From contig CBDFNN010000004.1 of the NCBI GenBank assembly GCA_965250215.1, forward strand, positions 3,596,001-3,660,000: 64,000 nucleotides of DNA, written 5' to 3'. The notes beneath the pieces are model-generated. The model did not search any database, was not told where the DNA came from, and was given only the letters and a program-made list of their open reading frames with translations. Below are positions 38,205 to 47,923 of this stretch, in pieces. The DNA comes from CBDFNN01 sp965250215. GTDB lineage: Bacteria; Bacteroidota; Rhodothermia; Rhodothermales; DATKEJ01. A program made the position numbers and the translations under genes. The stretch's first letter is position 1. Each line of letters begins with the position of its first letter.

Positions 38205-38369
38205 ATGCAGTTTGGAAGAACATTACGAAAAAAGCCTCGTTGTTATTTTCTTGGATTAAAGGGGCACGTCCATGATATTCTTGGAATTACATTTCATATC
38301 TGTCCGGCGGAAAATCTGCAAGCTCTTTCCCCCAAGCAACCAATAGATTCACCAAGGATCATAGAGTGA
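38205..38369 (+). CDS. Possible 54-residue ORF coupled to the hybrid kinase
   Basis: ATG at 38205 opens 54 codons (starting MQFGRTLRKKPRCYF) ending in TGA at 38367-38369. The stop overlaps the GTG start of the kinase as GTGA, a classic translational-coupling arrangement. There is no strong ribosome site, no recognised domain and the sequence is basic at its N-terminus. It may be a real small protein, a leader peptide, or chance. Confidence 0.25.
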   Translation: MQFGRTLRKKPRCYFLGLKGHVHDILGITFHICPAENLQALSPKQPIDSPRIIE

Positions 38370-40360
38370 GTTCCATTTCATCAAATACATTCAACAATCT
38401 ACCGATTGGTGTAATGAAAATGGGACTGTCCACGGGTAAGATCTCCTTCATGAACAAGCTGGCCAAGAACTTTTTTAACGGACAACTTAGTCCGGACGGA
38501 AAGAGCTTTAGCTTTGATTTTGAAGGGGCGAATAACGGGAATTGGAAAGAAGCCCTCCGACAACATGGAAGTCTGCAAGATCTCGAGATAAAATTGGATC
38601 CTCCAGGCAACGGCTCTACCGTTTGGGTATCAGCCAACATGGAGTACAATCATGCCAACGATCAAGTTGAAGCTGTACTTGTAGACATTACCAGGCGAAA
38701 AAGGGCGGAGTTAGGACTTCAAAAAAGAATAGAACTCGAGAAGCTAGTCTCGAATCTTTCCGTTAGTCTCATCAACTTTCCTTCGGCATCTAGCGACGAG
38801 GCAACGAAAGAAGTCCTCATTAATATTGGGACCTACTTCGGAGCGAAAAGAACTGGAGTCTGCCTCCTCGATGAAAATTCTGGCGACTACAAACTTGCTC
38901 ACGAGTGGTATCCCGACGATGTCTCTTCTTGTGGCTTTCTTGGACATCAGTTTCCCCTAAATCGAACATGCTGGATTTACGATGACCTCGCAACTCAGAA
39001 GGTTGTTACAGTCGGAGGTGTGGATATTTTGAATCGAGATAAGGAAATGGTGGCCGGAATGATGGATCATCTGGGATTGCATTCCTGGAATTCGGCACCA
39101 TTGATTTCGAGAGGAGTGGTCAGCGGTTTTGTATGGATAGGACACGGCGAACCTGATGTAGAACGAAGCTCCGAAATTTCTTCGGTCCTTCAGCTGATAG
39201 CAGAGATGATTGTCAACGCTGTCGAAAGAGAAGGCATAGACAACAAATTGATCGGAGCTCGTGACCAAGCGGAAGAAGCCTATCGAATCAAGACTGCCTT
39301 TTTGGCAAACATGAGCCATGAGATCAGGACGCCATTGACTAGCATTTTGGGGTTTGCCTCCCTTTTAGCGGATGAAGTTAGGGACGAGAACTTGTTGGAT
39401 TTCGTTCAGCTAATCCAACAGAGCGGCCAAAGACTTATGGATACTTTGAACTCTGTCCTCGATCTTGCTCAGCTTGAGGCTCGAGGGGTCGTGTTCAATA
39501 TCGGCCTGTTCAATGTCACCGATCAAGTACGGGAAATATTAAGACTAGTTAAGCCCTTAGCGGATGAGAAGAACATCACACTGTCCCTTGAATCCGATGA
39601 CCCAACTGCGATAATCCGGATTGATCAAGCTTGCATACACCGGATCCTGATGAATTTGATTGGGAACGCTATTAAGTTCACCACTCAGGGCGGAGTAAGG
39701 GCCATTATCAAAACCAAGGGATCCAAAATCAGGATTTCGATCGTTGACTCGGGAATTGGAATTTCGAAAGATTTCTTACCCCATATTTTTAACGAGTTCA
39801 GTCAAGAAAGCAGTGGTCTCAACCGATCACATGAAGGAAGTGGATTGGGTCTTACCATCACCAAGAGACTGGCTGATCTGATGGGTGCTGATGTAACAGC
39901 CATTAGTGAGCAAGGCAAAGGAAGCACGTTCACTGTAACGGTGGACAAGGCCAGTAATTCCATATCGGACCATGCGGATGAAATCGAATACACGGAGGAT
40001 CTGAAGAAAATTCTTGTCGTCGAGGATAATTGGGAAACGAGAGTTCTCATGGCTCACATGCTCAAACCAAGTTTCATCGTAGAGACGGCGGAGAGTACCG
40101 AGATCGCTCTTGAGCTGGCAAAGGCCAGACCATATGACATTGTTCTAATGGACATCAATCTTGGAGAAAACAAGAGTGGAATTGATGTGATGAAAGAACT
40201 CCGAACATGGCCCGAGTATGAAACAACTCCAATATTCGCACTTACGGCATATGCCCTTCCAGGCGATCGGGAACGATTCCTCGAAATTGGTTTTGATGCA
40301 TATGTAGGAAAGCCTTTCTCCCGCAAAGTGCTTTTTGATCGATTGGAAGAATATTTGTAA
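38366..40360 (+). CDS. Soluble hybrid histidine kinase (PAS-GAF-HisKA-HATPase-REC)
   Basis: 664 residues without membrane segments, so cytoplasmic sensing is inferred. Order: PAS-like domain (about 5-105), GAF domain (about 115-290, HEWYPDDVSS, WIYDDLATQKVV), HisKA with NMSHEIRTPLTSILGFASL and phospho-acceptor His318, HATPase_c (NLIGNAIKFT, DSGIGIS, GSGLGLTITKRL), and a receiver domain with Asp596 (VLMDINLG). The GTG start at 38366 is supported by AAGGA seven bases upstream. No output domain or partner regulator is adjacent. Patatin and ispH genes follow 46 bases later. Confidence 0.92.
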   Translation: MSSISSNTFNNLPIGVMKMGLSTGKISFMNKLAKNFFNGQLSPDGKSFSFDFEGANNGNWKEALRQHGSLQDLEIKLDPPGNGSTVWVSANMEYNHANDQVEAVLVDITRRKRAELGLQKRIELEKLVSNLSVSLINFPSASSDEATKEVLINIGTYFGAKRTGVCLLDENSGDYKLAHEWYPDDVSSCGFLGHQFPLNRTCWIYDDLATQKVVTVGGVDILNRDKEMVAGMMDHLGLHSWNSAPLISRGVVSGFVWIGHGEPDVERSSEISSVLQLIAEMIVNAVEREGIDNKLIGARDQAEEAYRIKTAFLANMSHEIRTPLTSILGFASLLADEVRDENLLDFVQLIQQSGQRLMDTLNSVLDLAQLEARGVVFNIGLFNVTDQVREILRLVKPLADEKNITLSLESDDPTAIIRIDQACIHRILMNLIGNAIKFTTQGGVRAIIKTKGSKIRISIVDSGIGISKDFLPHIFNEFSQESSGLNRSHEGSGLGLTITKRLADLMGADVTAISEQGKGSTFTVTVDKASNSISDHADEIEYTEDLKKILVVEDNWETRVLMAHMLKPSFIVETAESTEIALELAKARPYDIVLMDINLGENKSGIDVMKELRTWPEYETTPIFALTAYALPGDRERFLEIGFDAYVGKPFSRKVLFDRLEEYL

Positions 40361-40406
40361 GCACTAATTTCTCGTAACAAATCCTTGTGAGGGAATTCCA
40401 AAGGTT

Positions 40407-41663
40407 ATGTTTAAAGGCCTTCGCAAAAGACTTCGTGGTTACAAACCGGAGCCGCTCATCCAAGCAAATGATATCGCACCAGAATCCAAGCGATTGGCTC
40501 TTGTACTAAGTGGTGGAGGCGCAAGATCGGCTTATCAGGCCGGTGTCCTAAAGTTTATCGCAAAAGAACTTCCAAATCTCCGCATAGATATAAATACAGG
40601 TGTCTCGGCCGGTGCCATCAACACTATCCAGTTGGCAAACCATACAGGGAATTTTGGAGAAAAGGTCGAAGAGCTCACACGCATTTGGAAGGATGTTAGC
40701 AACGAGAAGGTCTATGAATCGGAAGACACTCTGCATCTTGCTTGGAGAATACTTAAGGGCAAAATCGGAAAACATGATGAGGGAGACGTCTCCGCTTTTA
40801 AAAGCCTAGTTAGTACAGACCCCCTCCAGAATTTCTTAATGCGCCATTTGCAGACCAAAGACGGTACTCTTCCCGGAATTGCAGAGAACCTACTCAAAGA
40901 AAAAATGGACGCGGTTGCTGTCACCGCGACGAACTACACTACAAATCAGAATATCACTTTTGTTCAAGGGGGTTATGACTACTCATGGACAAGACCCCAT
41001 AGGAGAAGTGTTCATACCAACCTTACTGTAGATCACCTCATGGCTTCAGCCGCCCTGCCCCTTCTTTTCCCCGCGATTAGAATTGGGAACGATTGGTACG
41101 GCGACGGAGGTGTTAGACTTGCTGCTCCACTGTCACCGGCCTTGCGCCTCGGTGCAGATAAAATATTGACGATCTCAAATCGATATAATAAAACTCAGAT
41201 AGAAGGTGACACCCCACAAATACATGGTTATCCACCAAGCGCCCAGATAATGGGTGTAATAATGAGTTCGATCTTTCTCGACTTATTGGAAAGAGACGCA
41301 ACGACCTTGAAAAGAATAAATCATTTGATTGATGCCTTGCCTGCCCATTTGCAAAGCAACTATCGTCATGTTGATCTATTCATTATAAGGCCTTCGATTG
41401 ACCTCTCTGAAATCTGTGGAAAATGCGACGATCCGAACATTTCGGGGTCCTTTGGTACGCTGATCAAGAGAATCGGAGGAGGACAGTCGAAGACTCCTGA
41501 ATGGATGAGCATGGTCGTGTTTGAGCAAGAATATGTAGAGCAATTATTAGAAACTGGAGAAAAAGATGCCGAGGCGCAAGCCGACGAACTCCTTCCTTTT
41601 CTCGAGAATCAATGTGACAAGGAATCAACCAAAGAAGAGACATTAGTAAGTGAGAAAGTTTGA
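40407..41663 (+). CDS. Patatin-like phospholipase
   Basis: Acyl hydrolase of the patatin family, 418 residues. The Gly-rich oxyanion loop is LSGGGARSAYQAGVL, the nucleophile elbow is GVSAG with Ser67, and the catalytic Asp is in YGDGG (Asp233). No signal peptide, hence cytoplasmic or peripheral to the membrane. The C-terminus is charged and low in structure. It overlaps the ispH start by 14 bases and is probably co-translated with it. Confidence 0.92.
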   Translation: MFKGLRKRLRGYKPEPLIQANDIAPESKRLALVLSGGGARSAYQAGVLKFIAKELPNLRIDINTGVSAGAINTIQLANHTGNFGEKVEELTRIWKDVSNEKVYESEDTLHLAWRILKGKIGKHDEGDVSAFKSLVSTDPLQNFLMRHLQTKDGTLPGIAENLLKEKMDAVAVTATNYTTNQNITFVQGGYDYSWTRPHRRSVHTNLTVDHLMASAALPLLFPAIRIGNDWYGDGGVRLAAPLSPALRLGADKILTISNRYNKTQIEGDTPQIHGYPPSAQIMGVIMSSIFLDLLERDATTLKRINHLIDALPAHLQSNYRHVDLFIIRPSIDLSEICGKCDDPNISGSFGTLIKRIGGGQSKTPEWMSMVVFEQEYVEQLLETGEKDAEAQADELLPFLENQCDKESTKEETLVSEKV

Positions 41664-42882
41664 CGTCCCAGTCCAATATAGAAGTGAAATCATTGGTCGA
41701 ATAAAGAACATTCGACGTGAAGCCGATCCACGAAAGCAAGATCTAGAACCTAGTGTCCTCGATTTTGGCCCAATCAAATTCATATTGGCGAGACACTTTG
41801 GATTTTGCTTTGGCGTCGAGAATGCGATTGAAATTTCTTACCGCTCTATCAGAGAAAATCCTGGGAAAAGAGTTTTTCTAATATCTGAAATGATTCACAA
41901 CCCTAGGGTAAACGACGACCTCGTTTCAAAGGGTGTACAATTTCTCCGGAAAACCAATGGAGAAACCCTTTTTCCAGTCGGAAATCTCACTTCTGAAGAT
42001 GTTGTCATAGTCCCTGCTTTTGGGGCCCCAATCGAGACAATGGACAAGCTTGCGGAGATCGGTTTGGAGACCAAGATCTATGATACAACCTGTCCTTTTG
42101 TGACTCGCGTTTGGCGAAAAAGTGAGCAGATTGGAGAACGTGGATTTACTGTTGTATTGCACGGTAAAAGAGATCACGAAGAGACAAGGGCCTCCCTATC
42201 CAATGCTCGAAAACATGCGGCCGTGTTGGTAATTCGAAATATCGAAGAAAGTGAGTTCCTAGCCGATGTTATATCGGGTAAACGTAGCAAGGAAGATTTC
42301 TACACCCTTTTTGAGGGACGATATACGGATGGATTTGATTGCGAAAAAGACCTTGCAAGAATCGGAGTTGTGAATCAGACAACTATGCTTGCAACTGAAA
42401 CCAAAACCATAACAGACATTCTTCGGAAGGCTCTCTTAGAGAAGCACGGGGAAAAACAGATTACTCATCATTTTGCGGACACCAGCGATACGCTTTGTTA
42501 TGCAACTAACGAGAACCAGTCTGCAACACGCAAACTCATAGAGATGGGTGGCGATGTTTCAATCGTTGTAGGCGGCTACAATTCATCAAACACATCGCAT
42601 CTTGTGGAACTGTCGGAAGAAAAACTTCCCACCTATTTTATTTCTGGGGCCGATCAGATTATTTCACTTTCTGAAATCAAACATTTCGATCTACATTCCC
42701 GTGAAGAGATTATCAGTCATAATTGGCTGCCCGGAAATGAGCCTTTATCGGTTGTTCTTACTTCCGGCGCTTCTTGCCCGGACGCCATGCTCGATGAAGT
42801 GATAGACATGATGTTGGACTGGTTTCCTAATGCGGAGTCCCCTGAGTCTGCCATCTCTCTTCTCGAGGAAAAGTATCAATAG
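41650..42882 (+). CDS. ispH: 4-hydroxy-3-methylbut-2-enyl diphosphate reductase, long form
   Basis: [4Fe-4S] enzyme of the last step of the MEP isoprenoid pathway, making IPP and DMAPP. Cluster cysteines are at 53 (ARHFGFCFGVENAI), 148 (TTCPFV) and 376 (SGASCPDAML). 410 residues is the long type, with an N-terminal extension of about 40 residues before the first Cys, as in cyanobacterial and some Bacteroidota IspH. The start is GTG at 41650 inside the end of the patatin gene. Its TAG stop directly abuts the next ATG. Confidence 0.93.
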   Translation: MRKFDVPVQYRSEIIGRIKNIRREADPRKQDLEPSVLDFGPIKFILARHFGFCFGVENAIEISYRSIRENPGKRVFLISEMIHNPRVNDDLVSKGVQFLRKTNGETLFPVGNLTSEDVVIVPAFGAPIETMDKLAEIGLETKIYDTTCPFVTRVWRKSEQIGERGFTVVLHGKRDHEETRASLSNARKHAAVLVIRNIEESEFLADVISGKRSKEDFYTLFEGRYTDGFDCEKDLARIGVVNQTTMLATETKTITDILRKALLEKHGEKQITHHFADTSDTLCYATNENQSATRKLIEMGGDVSIVVGGYNSSNTSHLVELSEEKLPTYFISGADQIISLSEIKHFDLHSREEIISHNWLPGNEPLSVVLTSGASCPDAMLDEVIDMMLDWFPNAESPESAISLLEEKYQ

Positions 42883-43476
42883 ATGTTGCCTGCGAGTTTA
42901 TATATCAGATTCGCATGCCTCGCCGCATTTATGATGCTTCAATTTTCTTCCTGCGAACTATTCAGCGCAAGAGATCCCGAGGATCCTCAATTTGGTCAGA
43001 GCACTTGGCTTCAGCCCGATACACCTGAGAGAGTAATTCAGAATATTCAAAACTCTGTCCGTGATCTCAATTCGCAAAACTACTCTCGTTCACTTTCAAC
43101 AGAATTCCGATTTCAATCAACATTGACCGCCGAAGAACGAGAGCCTCTGCTTTGGACTTCTTGGTCAGGCCCAGATGAACTTTCTTACTTCCAAAGATTG
43201 GTCGGTGCTTCTAGCGGCTTCTCGGGACACGGCCTGGAATTGATAGATACTATACCAACTGTTGTCTCTGAAAGCATCTATCTCTTTGAAGCAAACTACT
43301 TGCTTACCCTAAATCACAGCCGAACAGACGAGGGAATTCCGACGGAAATGCAGGGTAGATTGAGTTGGAAAATCATCCAATTGAGCTCAGGACTTTGGGT
43401 CCTAGAAGAATGGATCGATGTAGAGATTCAAAATCAATCTTCCTGGAGTGATTTAAAAGCAGCCTTCTCGACATGA
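42883..43476 (+). CDS. Lipoprotein of unknown function
   Basis: 197 residues with a lipoprotein signal (AAFMMLQFSSC, lipid Cys near 24). The mature part has a helical segment TPERVIQNIQNSVRDLNSQNYSRSL then a mixed beta/alpha body with aromatic residues (EYLL-type strands such as YLLTLNHSR, SGLWVLEEWID). It resembles the general shape of SnoaL/NTF2-like stress or nutrient lipoproteins but no motif is decisive. Next gene begins with a four-base ATGA overlap. Confidence 0.6.
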   Translation: MLPASLYIRFACLAAFMMLQFSSCELFSARDPEDPQFGQSTWLQPDTPERVIQNIQNSVRDLNSQNYSRSLSTEFRFQSTLTAEEREPLLWTSWSGPDELSYFQRLVGASSGFSGHGLELIDTIPTVVSESIYLFEANYLLTLNHSRTDEGIPTEMQGRLSWKIIQLSSGLWVLEEWIDVEIQNQSSWSDLKAAFST

Positions 43477-44015
43477 TTCTAGCGTCGAGAACCACAAGTA
43501 GCTACCTAATACTCGCGATAATTATGTTTTGCGGTACTGGATCCAGTTTGACATCCTGTAACCCATTTGCTCCTAGCTTAGTTGAGGGTGATCCATTTGC
43601 AGATCTACTAGGTGATCCAACCACATTGGCTGGTTACTTTACCTCTTTCAAGGCAGCTTACGAATTGAGAGACATCGCCTTATATGAGAGTTTATTAGAT
43701 TCTAGCTTTCTTTTTATCTATCGCGATTTAGACACACAACTTGATAGACAGTGGGGATTCGACCAAGAGCTACGATCAACTGGAGGATTGTTTGACAATG
43801 CCACAAATATTAGACTCCAATGGAATCAGGTCGTCACAGAAGATGTATCCAACTTAGCCGATGAGGCTAGGATAGTCAGATCCTTTAACCTCACCGTCGC
43901 TTTACAAGATGACGATGTTTTTAGTGGAGATGGAAACGTAAATTTTTTAATGGCCAGATCAGACTCGACGCAAGCTTGGAAACTCTCCCGCTGGCGTGAT
44001 GAAAGCCAGTTCTAA
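43473..44015 (+). CDS. Lipoprotein of unknown function, likely relative of the preceding one
   Basis: 180 residues with a lipoprotein signal ending SLTSC (near residue 28). The mature part runs through LAGYFTSFKAAYELRDIALYESLL, FIYRDLDTQLDRQWGFDQEL and ends with AWKLSRWRDES, the helix-then-strand plan of an NTF2-like fold. The preceding protein follows the same plan, and both overlap, so a divergent tandem pair is likely. No function is assigned. Confidence 0.6.
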   Translation: MILASRTTSSYLILAIIMFCGTGSSLTSCNPFAPSLVEGDPFADLLGDPTTLAGYFTSFKAAYELRDIALYESLLDSSFLFIYRDLDTQLDRQWGFDQELRSTGGLFDNATNIRLQWNQVVTEDVSNLADEARIVRSFNLTVALQDDDVFSGDGNVNFLMARSDSTQAWKLSRWRDESQF

Positions 44016-44028
44016 CTATAATAAAACC

Positions 44029-45402
44029 ATGCAGAAAGCCTTAGATTTTGCTCAAGAGAACCTTGCCAATTCAATAGACCAATTGAGAGATTTTCTGAGG
44101 ATAAAGAGCATTTCGGCTGATCCCAAATATGATGAAGATGTTCGAAAAGCAGCTGAATGGTTAAAATCAGAATTCGAAAGAATCGGAATGCAGGAGACTC
44201 GACTTATTGAAACAAATGGACATCCTGTCGTCTATGCATCCTATCACGTCGATGACTCTCTCCCCACTATTCTTTGCTATGGTCACTACGATGTTCAACC
44301 TCCTGAGCCTCTTGAGCTTTGGGATCATCCTCCCTTTGAGCCAACACTAGTCGGAACAGATCTTTACGGTCGCGGAACCAGTGATGACAAAGGTCAACTT
44401 TTCATCCATGTCAAAGCTGCAGAAGCACTTCTTTCGACCATGTCTACTTTACCGGTCAATTTGAAGTTTATGATCGAAGGCGAAGAAGAAGTTGGATCAG
44501 CCCATCTAGTCCCGTTCATTCGAGATCACAAAGAAATCCTTGGAGCAGACATAGTCCTAGTTTCTGATACAAGTCTTTTTGCTGAAGACGTTCCTTCAAT
44601 CACCACAGGGTTGAGAGGCTTGGCCTATGTGCAAGTAGAACTTGTCGGTCCAAACAAGGATTTACACTCAGGATCCTACGGAGGGGCGGTTGAAAATCCC
44701 CTCAACTGTTTAATGCGTCTCGTTGCAAATCTCCACGATGAGAATCACGCGATCACTATCCCTGGCTTTTATGACGATGTAGTGCCGTTAACAGAGAAGG
44801 ATCGAAAAGAAGCTTCGGAGCTGCCTTTTAATGAGCAGGCGTGGCTCGATTCACTTGAAATATCGGAGTCAAAAACTGAAAGTGGCTACACCATTGTGGA
44901 GGGCGTATCGGTTCGTCCGACACTCGATGTGAATGGGATGTGGGGAGGATATCAAGGAGAAGGTTCTAAGACAGTTCTACCGAGTCAATCGGGAGCGAAG
45001 ATCTCAATGCGTTTGGTTCCGAATCAGGACCCGAGCGACATCGCTCACAAAATTAAGGCTTACTTCGAAGCGAATACTCCTCGAACCATGAAACTAAATT
45101 TTATGGAGATGCATGGTGGTAACCCGAGCGTCGTAGATACCGATATTCCTGCAATGAAAGCGGCGGCCTCTGCCATGGAAGGTGGATTTGGTAAAACTCC
45201 CGTCTACGTCCGAGCCGGTGGCTCAATCCCCGTTGTTTCTGACTTTAAGGTTGAGCTGGGCTTGGACACCATACTTATGGGATTTGGGCTCAACTCTGAC
45301 GATCTTCATTCTCCGAACGAGAAATTTGGAATGGACCGCTTTGAGAAAGGAATCTTTACTGTCATTCGTTTCTTTGATATTTTCGGAAGTCAAAAAGCTT
45401 GA
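44029..45402 (+). CDS. M20-family dipeptidase
   Basis: Zinc metallopeptidase of the M20 (ArgE/DapE/CPG2) family, 457 residues from the start at 44029. Metal and catalytic motifs: YGHYDVQPPEP, GRGTSDDKGQLF, and EGEEEVGSAH, with the lid domain between about residues 190 and 330 and a C-terminal His in DLHSPNE. The start was chosen at the ATG at 44029, because MQKALDFAQ matches the family start; in-frame GTG/ATG at 43996/43999 overlap the lipoprotein gene. No signal peptide. Convergent with the SDR gene. Confidence 0.88.
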   Translation: MQKALDFAQENLANSIDQLRDFLRIKSISADPKYDEDVRKAAEWLKSEFERIGMQETRLIETNGHPVVYASYHVDDSLPTILCYGHYDVQPPEPLELWDHPPFEPTLVGTDLYGRGTSDDKGQLFIHVKAAEALLSTMSTLPVNLKFMIEGEEEVGSAHLVPFIRDHKEILGADIVLVSDTSLFAEDVPSITTGLRGLAYVQVELVGPNKDLHSGSYGGAVENPLNCLMRLVANLHDENHAITIPGFYDDVVPLTEKDRKEASELPFNEQAWLDSLEISESKTESGYTIVEGVSVRPTLDVNGMWGGYQGEGSKTVLPSQSGAKISMRLVPNQDPSDIAHKIKAYFEANTPRTMKLNFMEMHGGNPSVVDTDIPAMKAAASAMEGGFGKTPVYVRAGGSIPVVSDFKVELGLDTILMGFGLNSDDLHSPNEKFGMDRFEKGIFTVIRFFDIFGSQKA

Positions 45403-45408
45403 GGCTGA

Positions 45409-46173
45409 TTATCTGACGTAGCTAGCTGCGTTAAAATCTATTGTCGTTCCTGTTGCATGATCTGCGAGACCTGAAGCAAGTAGCGTGACGGTTGGTGCAA
45501 TGTCTTCAGGTTCTGTCAATCTTGGAAGAGCGATATCTGATAGGATTGACTCTTCTCCAAACTCACTGATAAACTCCTCTGCCATAGCGGTCCTTGTGAA
45601 TCCTGGTGCGATCGCGAAAGACATGATGTCCTGCTTTCCATATCCACGTGCGATGGACTTAGACATTGCGAGCATGCCTCCCTTCGAAGCCGCGTAGGCC
45701 AAATACTCAGGAATATCACCTCTAAATCCAGCCCTGCTTGCTATATGGATCAGTCTCCCTGGAAGCCCCAGTGACAGCCGATGATGTATATAAGCTCTAC
45801 TCAAGGCTGCAGCGGCCCTTAGATTGACGTCTAAAGTCAGATCCCAATCAGAGATCCAGTCTTCGTCAGCCTTGTCCATCTGAGAGGTCACAACTATACC
45901 AGCATTGTTGATTAGGACATCAACAGGTCCCATCTTTTCGATTACTCGAGGGATCAATCCATGGGATTCTTCGGCACTGGACAGATTGGCCTGGAAGCAC
46001 ATACCATTGCCACCCGCAATTCGAAGGACCTCCTTGACTTCAATCTCTCCACTGTTGTAGTGTAGAGCTAAACGGGCATCTGAGGCACCAAGATGCCTCG
46101 CGATGGCTGCTCCAATTCCCCTACTTGCTCCAGTTACCAGAACAACTTTCTTTTCAAGACTAAGCTTCATCAT
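45409..46173 (-). CDS. Short-chain dehydrogenase/reductase
   Basis: 254-residue classical SDR. Cofactor loop TGASRGIGAAIARHLG, NNAGIV, active-site Ser in IHIASRAG and YAASKGG (Tyr-x-x-x-Lys). Similar to FabG-type enzymes but a fatty-acid role is not shown. It lies one base from the DUF2914 gene end, so it closes the four-gene minus-strand unit that starts with the cysteine desulfurase. Confidence 0.88.
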   Translation of the reverse strand: MMKLSLEKKVVLVTGASRGIGAAIARHLGASDARLALHYNSGEIEVKEVLRIAGGNGMCFQANLSSAEESHGLIPRVIEKMGPVDVLINNAGIVVTSQMDKADEDWISDWDLTLDVNLRAAAALSRAYIHHRLSLGLPGRLIHIASRAGFRGDIPEYLAYAASKGGMLAMSKSIARGYGKQDIMSFAIAPGFTRTAMAEEFISEFGEESILSDIALPRLTEPEDIAPTVTLLASGLADHATGTTIDFNAASYVR

Positions 46174-46174
46174 C

Positions 46175-47269
46175 TCAGTAATACTTCGTTTTTATCCGTG
46201 ACGGATTATTTTCTTTTTCTATAATTTCAAAGGGAAGTCGGCCTACAATCAATTCGCTTTCTGTGATGATATCGACCCTCCATTTTCCCGGACTGATATT
46301 CCTTTTGAAGGTAAAGCCACGGTATCCCTCCTCTCTTCCTCCAACAATCGTGTAGGGCAACTCGTCTGATGTCTCCCAAATTTCAGAGGAATCCTGTTGC
46401 TTCTGCCACCTGTGAATCAGTTTAGTCTCAAGTTTCAAAGGCGCGAAAACTGCAGTGAAGCAATATATGGTGTCACCGGGCGAGTAAGAAAGAGTCTGGT
46501 TGTATTGCTCCCAAGGAAGTGCAAAATCCGCCTCTTCGTAACGAACTTCAAATTTATCGTCTACAATGTTTTTCTCTACTTGATTGTAAACACCTCCTAC
46601 TTTCAAAGATATCGGTACCGGTGGAATAAGATTTCCGAAATAGGAAATAACAATTAGTGCAGCAGTTAATACCGTGATAGCAATCGCATTCTTGGATTCC
46701 CTTCGTTTGATCCTCCTGCAGGTCCATAGATAGTGCCAAAATCCAGAAGCCACGACCAAAGAAACAACTAAAGAAAGGCCAAATGTCCACCACGATATGC
46801 TTCTGAATAGAACGGGAATGGCGAAACACAAATAAGAGAATACCGCCAACATATAGACAGCAGCAAGCAGATTAATAGTGCTCTTTTTATAACGCAAGAT
46901 CTCGTTTCCGAACAGGAAGGCTATTAACAAGACCAAGTAGATATATGTAGACAAAGATGAAGCGCTTTTGAAAAAGAAGACGACGTATGCGCTAAAGAGA
47001 CCCCCTAGAAAAAACTGAAGGAGCAATGGAGCTAGAGCAACTACACGTCGAAGATACTTGTTCTTTTTACGAGGTCGTGAAACTACGAGCCACAAGCTTA
47101 TGCTCAGTCCAGCCAGATATGATGACAAAACTAAATGATCAAGCCAGCTATCGATTCGTTTCAGAGTAAGCGCATCCCACAAGAAACCGACAATAAAAAA
47201 TAAGACAGGAAGTACCCTGTGGTGCTTCTTATAGAACTCCAATCCAAATTCGTAGAGGAATGAACTCAA
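46175..47269 (-). CDS. Membrane protein with C-terminal DUF2914 domain
   Basis: 364 residues. The N-terminal two-thirds form about seven hydrophobic segments, then a periplasmic-type domain from about residue 225 with YCFTAVFAPLKLETKLIHRW, the GGREEGYRGFTFKRNISPG stretch and a final IVGRLPFEI; these are typical of DUF2914. No biochemical function is known to me. It sits 26 bases after the DUF2480 gene and adjacent to the SDR. Confidence 0.82.
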   Translation of the reverse strand: MSSFLYEFGLEFYKKHHRVLPVLFFIVGFLWDALTLKRIDSWLDHLVLSSYLAGLSISLWLVVSRPRKKNKYLRRVVALAPLLLQFFLGGLFSAYVVFFFKSASSLSTYIYLVLLIAFLFGNEILRYKKSTINLLAAVYMLAVFSYLCFAIPVLFRSISWWTFGLSLVVSLVVASGFWHYLWTCRRIKRRESKNAIAITVLTAALIVISYFGNLIPPVPISLKVGGVYNQVEKNIVDDKFEVRYEEADFALPWEQYNQTLSYSPGDTIYCFTAVFAPLKLETKLIHRWQKQQDSSEIWETSDELPYTIVGGREEGYRGFTFKRNISPGKWRVDIITESELIVGRLPFEIIEKENNPSRIKTKYY

Positions 47270-47295
47270 GGGATTTGCGAGCTAAGGATCTTGGA

Positions 47296-47889
47296 CTAGG
47301 AGCCAGTGGGAATTGATGCTTTAACAGCATTTGGTAATGTTACCTTGACAGCCACAGAAGTCTGAGAATTCTCTTTCCGACTTTGCTTCCGCCAAATAGG
47401 GACGGAGGAACATGGCTCTCCATACATAATCTTCGATGCGTGAGCTTGAAGCTCGTTCACCGCCTGGAGATAAGCATTCTTTGTAACAAAGCCATCACCG
47501 CAACCCTTCACAACAACGGGAACTCCGTCAAATATTTTCCAGTCGAACCTTGCGATTCGATCAGTAAAAAACTGCTCCCTCACTGAATTCGTGTCACCAT
47601 ATCCAACAAAGACGGCATTTTCTCTTAATCGCGAAGCGACTAACATGGATGCCCAAGTTGGAATGATAGCGTCCGTACTGCAATAAATCGAGACGATTTT
47701 GCCCTCGAAGCTAGTCCAATCGATCTCTTTCAATGACATTCTGAATTCCTTCTCCTTCAATATGAGGCCATGAAAGAGATATTCTGCCAAATCAAATTCG
47801 GCCTCCAAAACTCCTTCGTGCAGATCGGCTAGATTGAGAATCTCAATACTACTCTCTGCTACCTTATTTGTGATAAGTCCTCCTTCCAT
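47296..47889 (-). CDS. DUF2480 family protein
   Basis: 197 residues from the ATG at 47889 (MEGGLITNKVAESS); an upstream in-frame start at 48003 would overlap the cysteine desulfurase and is rejected. Diagnostic phrases are YLFHGLILKEKEFR, IPTWASMLVASRL, VVVKGCGD and IMYGEPCSSVPIW. DUF2480 is frequent in Bacteroidota and often lies with SUF iron-sulfur genes, so the neighbouring desulfurase supports a link to iron-sulfur or sulfur metabolism. The activity is unknown. Confidence 0.9.
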   Translation of the reverse strand: MEGGLITNKVAESSIEILNLADLHEGVLEAEFDLAEYLFHGLILKEKEFRMSLKEIDWTSFEGKIVSIYCSTDAIIPTWASMLVASRLRENAVFVGYGDTNSVREQFFTDRIARFDWKIFDGVPVVVKGCGDGFVTKNAYLQAVNELQAHASKIMYGEPCSSVPIWRKQSRKENSQTSVAVKVTLPNAVKASIPTGS

Positions 47890-47923
47890 TAATCTAATTC
47901 TGTGAATAAAGAAATTCTTGACC

